From Deltaproteobacteria bacterium (GTDB lineage Bacteria; Myxococcota; Myxococcia; SLRQ01), in NCBI GenBank assembly GCA_007128675.1, contig SKWY01000478.1:1-8271 (forward strand): 8,271 nucleotides of DNA. The letters are read 5' to 3'. How positions within the stretch are numbered: position 1 is the first letter of the stretch; each line of letters begins with the position of its first letter. Shown piece after piece: positions 1 through 5,474 of this stretch. Both the position numbers and the translations under genes were made by a program. The notes beneath the pieces were generated by a model. That model was not told the origin of the DNA. It did no database searches and saw only the letters and a program-made list of their open reading frames with translations.

Positions 1-2
1 CC

Positions 3-1274
3 TACGAGTCTGACGGTCGTTTCGAGGTGTGCGGCGCCCCGGAGCAGAGCGGAGGCGGGGGTGGAGGTGGCGGCAGCATCCTCATCAACAACACGGATCT
101 TGGCGACAGCTACCAATACGCCGACGACTGGGATGGTGACGGCATAGAGGATCCCTTCGACAACTGTCCATTCGTCTACAACCCGGATCAGAGGGACTCC
201 TCGGGTGATGGTGTCGGTGATAGATGCGACAACTGCCCAGGCGTGTACAACCCAGACCAGCTCGACTTCGACGGTGACGGCGTCGGGGATGCCTGCGATC
301 CCGATGTCACGGGCGACGGAGTATTGAACAACGAGGACAACTGCTACTGGCCGGGTACGGACATCAGGTTCGCGTTCAACCCGGATCAGGCCGACCTTGA
401 TGAAGACGGCATCGGTGATGCTTGCGATCCGGACATCAACGGCAGCGGAATTCCCAATGAACTAGACCCTTGTCCCTTCCTTCTCCCCTCCGATCCCAAC
501 TACAGCCAGGAGGGAGATGGCTCCTTGTGCTTCCCCGACAGCTCCGGTGACGGCGTCCCCGATCACCTCGACAACTGTCCATTCGAGTTCAACCCCGACC
601 AGGCCGACTTCGATGGTGACGGTATCGGCGATGCTTGCGATGCCGACGTCACCGGTGATGGCGTCATCAACGAGCTCGACAACTGCTATCATCCCGATAG
701 GCCTGAGATCCCCTGGGCCTACAACCCCGACCAGGCCGACGCGGACCGTGACGGGGTGGGCGACGCTTGTGATGATCGCTTCTGCTTCGTCGTCCTCGGC
801 GACCATGACAACTGCCTCGATCCCCTCGAACCATTCATGGTCTACAGTCCCAGCACCGCCGCCTGGACGGGAGATCGTGTAAGGCTTCGCCTCTTCTCCA
901 ATCGCGTAAGTCAACCGATGCGCTACACTTGGACCGTTGTCTCCGCGCCCTCCGGCTCGAGCGCGGTCGTCGAGAATCCTAGAGGGGCGGTTACGCTCTC
1001 CACTCCTTTCGAGTACCATTACCTGCAGGACAAGGTGGCGATGTTCGAGCCCGATCTGCCAGGCGTCTACGAGATAAAGGTCGTGGGCGAGACCATCTGG
1101 GAGGATCGAATCTCCGGGTTCCTAAATGAAAGCTCCGAGTTCACGATGCGGCTTACCGTTCAGGGCAACCCGGCCTCGGGTTTCGGGTGCTCCACCGCCT
1201 CTTCTGGAGCGGGCGCGGGGGCTGTCATTGCGCTACTCGGGCTCGTCTTGGCCGTGCTGCGCCGGCGCAGCTGA
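3..1274 (+). CDS. Secreted TSP3-repeat protein with PKD-like domain and MYXO-CTERM anchor (5' partial)
   Basis: The reading frame is open from the window edge, so the N-terminus and its export signal lie upstream. A GTG at 27 is in frame but has no Shine-Dalgarno and no signal peptide after it, so I do not take it as the start. In order the fragment shows a run of eight glycines (about 51-74), an acidic block of TSP3 calcium-binding repeats (about 123-776), a beta-sandwich of PKD or Ig-like type (about 834-1167, with an F-x-P-D-x-P-G-x-Y signature near its end), and a C-terminal sorting signal (1182-1271). Five repeat units match N-P-D-Q-x-D then D-G-[VI]-G-D-x-C-D, alternating with shorter D-x-x-G-D-G-V units ending in D-N-C. 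TSP3 repeats are known to bind calcium and stiffen extracellular proteins. The role is probably structural or adhesive; the ligand is unknown. Confidence 0.92.
   Translation, partial: YESDGRFEVCGAPEQSGGGGGGGGSILINNTDLGDSYQYADDWDGDGIEDPFDNCPFVYNPDQRDSSGDGVGDRCDNCPGVYNPDQLDFDGDGVGDACDPDVTGDGVLNNEDNCYWPGTDIRFAFNPDQADLDEDGIGDACDPDINGSGIPNELDPCPFLLPSDPNYSQEGDGSLCFPDSSGDGVPDHLDNCPFEFNPDQADFDGDGIGDACDADVTGDGVINELDNCYHPDRPEIPWAYNPDQADADRDGVGDACDDRFCFVVLGDHDNCLDPLEPFMVYSPSTAAWTGDRVRLRLFSNRVSQPMRYTWTVVSAPSGSSAVVENPRGAVTLSTPFEYHYLQDKVAMFEPDLPGVYEIKVVGETIWEDRISGFLNESSEFTMRLTVQGNPASGFGCSTASSGAGAGAVIALLGLVLAVLRRRS
228..773 (+). repeat. Internal tandem duplication of a TSP3 super-module
   Basis: Two copies of a module of about 67 residues lie at 228-428 and 570-773, with start points 342 bp apart. 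Each begins D-N-C-P, continues with N-P-D-Q and a G-D-A-C-D unit, then a V-T-G-D-G-V unit, a D-N-C-Y with a variable loop, a second N-P-D-Q and a final G-D-A-C-D. The second copy is one residue longer in the loop. The copies are clearly related in protein but diverged in DNA, so the duplication is not recent. Confidence 0.8.
1182..1271 (+). other. MYXO-CTERM-type sorting signal
   Basis: The last residues of the first protein are Gly-Cys (Cys codon at 1188), a short Ser/Ala/Gly stretch, about 13 hydrophobic residues and then R-R-R-S before the stop. This is the layout of the MYXO-CTERM family, in which the conserved Cys and the transmembrane helix direct processing by a myxosortase and surface anchoring. 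The assignment rests on pattern only; the Arg cluster and the Cys spacing fit well. Confidence 0.8.
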
Positions 1275-1316
1275 GCCCCTTGAAACGACGATGACGGAGG
1301 GGAGACCCCTTTACCA

Positions 1317-1358
1317 ACGCGGCGTGACCTTGTACATCGGTTGCGCCGCGTCGTTTTT
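1317..1358 (+). terminator. Intrinsic terminator hairpin between the first two genes
   Basis: Bases 1317-1329 pair with 1339-1351 to give a 13-bp helix in which only two pairs are G-U wobbles (1325 with 1343, 1326 with 1342). The loop is nine bases (1330-1338). Bases C and G at 1352-1353 follow, then five T at 1354-1358. A smaller perfect hairpin, AGGGG-AGA-CCCCT, sits just upstream at 1298-1310. The T tract is only on the + strand side, so it would act on transcription leaving the first gene. The structure sits only 15 bases from the next start codon, so it could also act as an attenuator for the downstream operon. Confidence 0.75.
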
Positions 1359-1363
1359 CGTCC

Positions 1364-1370
1364 GGGAGGG
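1364..1370 (+). promoter_or_regulatory. Ribosome binding site deciding the start of the first VWA gene
   Basis: GGGAGGG is a strong Shine-Dalgarno. It leaves three bases (four from the GGAGG core) before the ATG at 1374, which is slightly short. It supports ATG 1374 over an upstream in-frame TTG at 1341, which lies inside the terminator stem. Confidence 0.75.
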
Positions 1371-1373
1371 CAG

Positions 1374-3422
1374 ATGAGGCGCTCAATCGGAAGAGCCTTG
1401 CCGTTGTTTCTTGGGGGTCTGCTGCTCACGTGCACCGATGCCCGTCTCCAGGCGGATGCCGGCGCCGAGGCCGAGCGTTACGACAACCTGCTGCGGATAG
1501 ACGGCGAGGTCTGTACTCCTCCGCCGGATGAGCTCATCTTTCCGGTGAAGGTACTCTTCGTCATCGACGAGTCCGCCTCGCTGCAGTGCATGGATAGCCA
1601 GAACAGGCGTTTCGTGGTTCTCGGCGAAGCGATTGAGGAGCTGTTGCCCTTGCCTAACGTGCAGATAGGGCTAATCGGTTTCGCCAACTGGATTCGGGTG
1701 CAGCCCTTCACTCGCAATCTGACCGACATCATGAACTTCATCAACGCCTCGGGCCTTGGACCGGCCACCGACTATCAGGGAGCGCTCGCGACGACGGCCC
1801 AGGTGCTCGAGCAGGACATGATCTCGACGGATGCCGCCGAGCGCGCCCGCACTAGGTACGTTGTGGTCTTCATCAGCGACGGTGTGCCGGAGCCGATGTG
1901 CCAGGGAGGATGTCCGCCTGGCGAACCCGCCATCTGCTCGGCAAACCGCAGCATCCTGGACGATGACGAGTTCGTCGAGATGGCGAGGACCGGGTGCCCC
2001 GAGTACAACACTCCTCGCCTCATTTATCAGCGGGTAGAGGATGTTCGTAACTTGCGAGATGTGTATGGTGCGGGAGATCTGGTGCTGAACACGGTATTGA
2101 TGTTCTCGCCCACCGAGGTCGTAGAGAGCGTCTGTCCTGGCGCCGGGGCGGAGTTCGGCTATGAGATAGAAGAGGCGAGGCCTCTTCTTCGGGGTATGGC
2201 GCAGGCCGGGGGCGGCGTGTTCCGTGACGCAAACCTCGAGCAGGAAGACGACAACTTCCTCGACTTCAACTTCGTGGCTCTAGAGAGCCCCTACTGGCTC
2301 GCCGAGGTCTTGGCGGTGAACCTGTCCGCTAGGTATTCGGCCGACGGCAGGCTTCTCATCGACAGCGATATGGACGGCCTTCCGGACGAGCTGGAAAGAA
2401 GGATAGGCACCGATCCCTACGACCGGGACACCGACGGCGACGGCTACTCCGATCTCTTCGAGTATCGATTCCGAGAGCACGGCTTCGATCCCTTGGACCC
2501 AAGTGTGCCTCGAGTGCCTTGCTCCGACGATACGGACTATACGGGCGATGGCCTCAAGTACTGCGAGGAGGCGTGGCTCGGCACGGATCCCCGAAACCCC
2601 GACACCGATGGTGACAGGATCCCCGATTGGGTAGAGCTATTGTTCGGCACCGATCCCTTGGAGCACGACATCCACGAGGATCCGAGCATGGATGGCCGGC
2701 TCAACCGCGAGGCGATTCGAGCAGGCTTCGATCCGATGGTCGATTCGGCGGATATGTACCGCCTGAAGGCGATACTCTACCGCTTGGAGGATCTGGGTAC
2801 TCGACAGATGGCGAATCGCGATACCGGGGACCTGGAAGAACGTCAGTGCCAGAGCTTCTCGATAAGTCGCATTCCCCTTGGCGTGACGACGATGCCCGGC
2901 GAGCGTGGTCTGAACCGAATCTTGATCTACGCGGCCAGTGAGCCGCGGCGGATGGCAGGATCCGCTGATTTCCAGGTCGCCTGCGTCGAGGCGTACTATC
3001 AGGGCGACACGATCAAGGATCCTCCCAGCGGTCGCGTCGCTCTCACCCAGGATTGGCTCGATGGCGTACGGAGTCAGCTGGATGCTCGGTTCGAGCGCCT
3101 AGCCTCATGCGCTGGTCAGGATCCCGAGGAGCTGCGCCGTGGTCATCTGGAGGATGCCATCGAGCGCTGCATGCCAAGGAGAATCGCCCTTGGACGCATC
3201 CTTCACCATCGTGAAGAGCTGGTCTCATTGTTGCGGCGGTATGTGAACACCGGACTTTCGGCGCGCCTGCCAGCTCTAGCCGCCGACGTCTTCCATCCCA
3301 TGGCTGTCTTCGACCCCACGGATCATTGCATGCGTCCGTGGGAGGTGGCGCGTCTACACGCCTTCCTGGACGCCTTCGAGGAGGCTTGTCGAGAGTGCCC
3401 GCCGCCAGGAGACGACGAGTGA
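1374..3422 (+). CDS. VWA/TSP3 lipoprotein, first of a paralogous pair
   Basis: This 682-residue protein is probably a surface lipoprotein. Residues 1-19 form a signal peptide with two Arg and a hydrophobic core, ending at Cys20 in an L-L-T-C lipobox. A VWA domain (about 55-290) carries a complete metal-binding MIDAS: D65-x-S67-x-S69, T132 and D169. Such domains bind protein ligands through a divalent cation. Four cysteines follow the MIDAS Asp (176, 180, 188, 208). TSP3-type calcium loops occupy about 330-430, with G-T-D-P recurring. An unrecognised C-terminal module follows (about 440-682): it contains Q-C-x-x-F-S near 491, D-P-P-S-G-R at 549-554, a helical stretch of about 80 residues and an F-D-P-x-x-H-C end. 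The stop overlaps the next gene by 4 bp. Domain calls are firm; the partner is unknown. Confidence 0.93.
   Translation: MRRSIGRALPLFLGGLLLTCTDARLQADAGAEAERYDNLLRIDGEVCTPPPDELIFPVKVLFVIDESASLQCMDSQNRRFVVLGEAIEELLPLPNVQIGLIGFANWIRVQPFTRNLTDIMNFINASGLGPATDYQGALATTAQVLEQDMISTDAAERARTRYVVVFISDGVPEPMCQGGCPPGEPAICSANRSILDDDEFVEMARTGCPEYNTPRLIYQRVEDVRNLRDVYGAGDLVLNTVLMFSPTEVVESVCPGAGAEFGYEIEEARPLLRGMAQAGGGVFRDANLEQEDDNFLDFNFVALESPYWLAEVLAVNLSARYSADGRLLIDSDMDGLPDELERRIGTDPYDRDTDGDGYSDLFEYRFREHGFDPLDPSVPRVPCSDDTDYTGDGLKYCEEAWLGTDPRNPDTDGDRIPDWVELLFGTDPLEHDIHEDPSMDGRLNREAIRAGFDPMVDSADMYRLKAILYRLEDLGTRQMANRDTGDLEERQCQSFSISRIPLGVTTMPGERGLNRILIYAASEPRRMAGSADFQVACVEAYYQGDTIKDPPSGRVALTQDWLDGVRSQLDARFERLASCAGQDPEELRRGHLEDAIERCMPRRIALGRILHHREELVSLLRRYVNTGLSARLPALAADVFHPMAVFDPTDHCMRPWEVARLHAFLDAFEEACRECPPPGDDE
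3407..3412 (+). promoter_or_regulatory. Ribosome binding site deciding a GTG start in the second VWA gene
   Basis: AGGAGA lies six bases before the GTG at 3419. That GTG overlaps the preceding gene's TGA as GTGA, a typical arrangement for translational coupling. An upstream in-frame TTG at 3326 would add 31 Arg/Gly-rich residues before the signal peptide and is unlikely. Confidence 0.8.
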
Positions 3423-5461
3423 ACGACAGGACTCCTAGGGGCGGCCTGGACTATTTCTCGGCACGCGGATCCCGTCTCATACCTTGTCTTGTGGTGCTCG
3501 TCTCGATGACGGTCATGACCTGCACCGACGTCCAGCTGGAGCGCCTCGAGCCTCCGCGCGCGCGCACCTACGACAACAGGCTCGAGGTCCAGGGGAGCGT
3601 CTGCCTGCTGGAACCCGAGGATCTCGAGTTTCCGATGCGCGTCCTGTTCATCGCCGATGGGTCCTTGTCCATGGTGATAAACGATCCTCCCGATCCCATC
3701 ACCGGAGAGACGAGTCGCGAGAGGGCCGTTCGTGAGACCTGGGAGAGGCTGCTTGATTCCGGCTCCGACGAGGTGCGCTTCAGCATCATTCGATTCTCTT
3801 CCTATCCACAGCCCTTGACGCTCCACGATGGCAGCGGGGATGACGTCCCCGACTCGTACTTCACAAACGATCCCGATCTCTTGGCGGCCGCCACGGAGGG
3901 CCTTCGCGTCACGGATCGAACGACGAACTTCGTTGGAGCCATCTCCGAAGCCTATATGCAGCTTCGCACAGAGATGAGCCGCGCCACCTTGGAGTCGTTG
4001 CCGCTATCGAGATACGCGGTGGTCTTCATCTCCGATGGATTGCCGGACGTCGATCCCTCCGAGTCCATCGGGGCTTCGGATGAGGCCATCTTGGAAGGAA
4101 TCAATGCTCTGCAGGATCTCGCAAGACTCTTTGGAGTTGGCGACTTCTCCTTTCATACAATTCATGTGTCGGCGACAAGCGGGGTGCACGTTCGTCCGGC
4201 CGAGGATCTGCTCGAGCGAATGGCAGCCGCCGGTTCCGGTAACTTTCGAAGCTTCCTTGGCGGCGAGCCAATCGACTTCTTGCACATAGACCTGACCTTC
4301 CTGCGCCGAGCCTTCATGCTCCGTTCGATAGTAGCGATGAACCAGAACATGGTCATGGACGAACGACAAATTCCGACGCATCACATACCCGAGTTCGATG
4401 TTCCAGGTTTCTTGGATCTTCGGGCCAAGGGTAGGCCTGGTTGCGGCGAGCCCTTGGTCGACACAGACGGTGACGGTCTGGCCGATCTGGTCGAGCTACG
4501 CATAGGGACCGATCCCTTCGATCCCGACACCGATGGGGACGGACTCAACGACTACCTCGAGTGGACCATGCGATTGTCGGGTCTCGATCCTCTCGATCCC
4601 ACCGACTCTGGTTGCTACGTGCCCGAGCCTTGCATAGACGACGGCACGGGCCGGTGCGAGTGCATTAGAGACAGCACCGGTGATGGCGTATGCGACTGTG
4701 CGGAGGAAGGCTCCGAGGAACCCTGCATCTTCGGGACGGATAGGGACTGCGTCGATACCACGGGCGACGGCTGGTGTGATTGTCCGGACTTCAACGGTGA
4801 CGGAAGATGCAACTACCCGGACAGGGATGGTGATGGCCTCAATGACTGCGAGGAGGTCTATGTCGGAAGCAGTCCCACTGGAATAGACACATCCGCAAGT
4901 GGTCTTCCCGATCCGGTGGAGGTGCGTTTCGGTCTCGATCCCAGTCGTCCCGATCATAGAGACGACCATTCGTGGGACGGTGTGCCAAGCGGCGAGAAGA
5001 TCAGGGCGGGCAACGATCCCTTCTGTGACGACGCCGACGTGCGTTCGAAGACGGCATATCGATACGGCGTTTACGACAGAGGCTACGTCTCCGGTCGTCA
5101 TTGCTACGACTTCTCGGTCAGCAACGTGATGCTGATGCCCACGATGGAGAACCCCGAGACGGAATGCGCCCCCGTACCTTGTCCAGGCAGCCCGGACACG
5201 CTCTGCGATCCCGAGCCTCCTTGCACCGCGGGGTATCCGGGCAACGGATGGAACAGGGTCCTCGTGTATGCCGGCGAGGGGCCAGTGGACGACGTGGCCG
5301 CCTTTGCCTCCTGGCGTGTAGGATGCGTCTATGCAAGGTACCTTCGCGAGGGAGACTACAAGGATCCACCATCGGGAAGGATGATTCTCAACGATGAGGA
5401 CATGGTAGATGTCAGAGAGTTCGATCCGAATGTGCACTGTCGCTGGCCCGGACAGCAGTGA
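3419..5461 (+). CDS. VWA/TSP3 lipoprotein, second of a paralogous pair, with Cys-rich calcium repeats
   Basis: This 680-residue paralogue of the preceding gene starts at a GTG coupled to the previous stop. The signal peptide ends at Cys35 in a V-M-T-C lipobox followed by T-D, as in its neighbour. The VWA domain (about 70-310) keeps the MIDAS: D80-x-S82-x-S84, T169 and D206. TSP3-type repeats span about 348-510. Their middle part is unusual: units such as D-x-T-G-D-G-V-C-D-C and D-F-N-G-D-G-R-C place cysteines inside the acidic loops. The C-terminal module matches the neighbour's: H-C-Y-D-F-S near 561, N-R-V-L-V-Y-A, D-P-P-S-G-R at 649-654 and an F-D-P-x-x-H-C end. It has about 30 extra Cys/Pro-rich residues before D-P-P-S-G-R and lacks the neighbour's helical insertion. 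Likely a calcium-stabilised surface binding protein; the ligand is unknown. Confidence 0.93.
   Translation: MNDRTPRGGLDYFSARGSRLIPCLVVLVSMTVMTCTDVQLERLEPPRARTYDNRLEVQGSVCLLEPEDLEFPMRVLFIADGSLSMVINDPPDPITGETSRERAVRETWERLLDSGSDEVRFSIIRFSSYPQPLTLHDGSGDDVPDSYFTNDPDLLAAATEGLRVTDRTTNFVGAISEAYMQLRTEMSRATLESLPLSRYAVVFISDGLPDVDPSESIGASDEAILEGINALQDLARLFGVGDFSFHTIHVSATSGVHVRPAEDLLERMAAAGSGNFRSFLGGEPIDFLHIDLTFLRRAFMLRSIVAMNQNMVMDERQIPTHHIPEFDVPGFLDLRAKGRPGCGEPLVDTDGDGLADLVELRIGTDPFDPDTDGDGLNDYLEWTMRLSGLDPLDPTDSGCYVPEPCIDDGTGRCECIRDSTGDGVCDCAEEGSEEPCIFGTDRDCVDTTGDGWCDCPDFNGDGRCNYPDRDGDGLNDCEEVYVGSSPTGIDTSASGLPDPVEVRFGLDPSRPDHRDDHSWDGVPSGEKIRAGNDPFCDDADVRSKTAYRYGVYDRGYVSGRHCYDFSVSNVMLMPTMENPETECAPVPCPGSPDTLCDPEPPCTAGYPGNGWNRVLVYAGEGPVDDVAAFASWRVGCVYARYLREGDYKDPPSGRMILNDEDMVDVREFDPNVHCRWPGQQ
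5396..5400 (+). promoter_or_regulatory. Possible Shine-Dalgarno inside the end of the second VWA gene
   Basis: GAGGA lies eight bases before an in-frame ATG at 5409 for the PPC-like lipoprotein gene. No comparable motif precedes the GTG at 5475 that best fits the signal peptide. The site may drive an upstream start, or it may be chance. Confidence 0.35.
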
Positions 5462-5474
5462 TTACGATTCTCAT

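Noticed and set aside
51..73. G-rich tract that could form a quadruplex
   Set aside because: It encodes a run of eight glycines, a simple linker. Most of its G tracts are only two bases long, so a stable quadruplex is not supported.
462..1019. Open frame of 185 codons on the - strand opposite the TSP3 gene
   Set aside because: It is Val/Ile/Gly-rich low-complexity antisense of acidic repeats, with no ribosome site or recognisable fold.
1280..1314. TTGAAA as a sigma-70 -35 box for the operon
   Set aside because: No -10-like hexamer lies 16-18 bases downstream; the nearest T-rich stretch is about 23 bases away.
1341..1373. Upstream TTG start for the first VWA gene
   Set aside because: It lies within the 3' arm of the terminator stem, has no Shine-Dalgarno and adds a leader before a complete signal peptide. 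ATG 1374 with GGGAGGG is better.
3326..3418. Upstream TTG start for the second VWA gene
   Set aside because: It would overlap the preceding gene by 97 bp and add an Arg/Gly-rich leader. The GTGA overlap with AGGAGA at 3407 is far more convincing.
2361..4944. Frequent GATC and GATCC words across the window, considered as a methylation or uptake signal
   Set aside because: They follow from the preferred codons for Asp-Pro and Asp-Leu (GAT then CCC or CTC) in TSP3 loops and are not spaced regularly outside them.
4496..5437. Long open frame of 313 codons on the - strand opposite the second VWA gene
   Set aside because: It lies fully inside a well-supported gene. The opposite frame stays open because Asp/Gly/Pro-rich TSP3 codons rarely give antisense stops; the predicted protein shows no domain or signal peptide.
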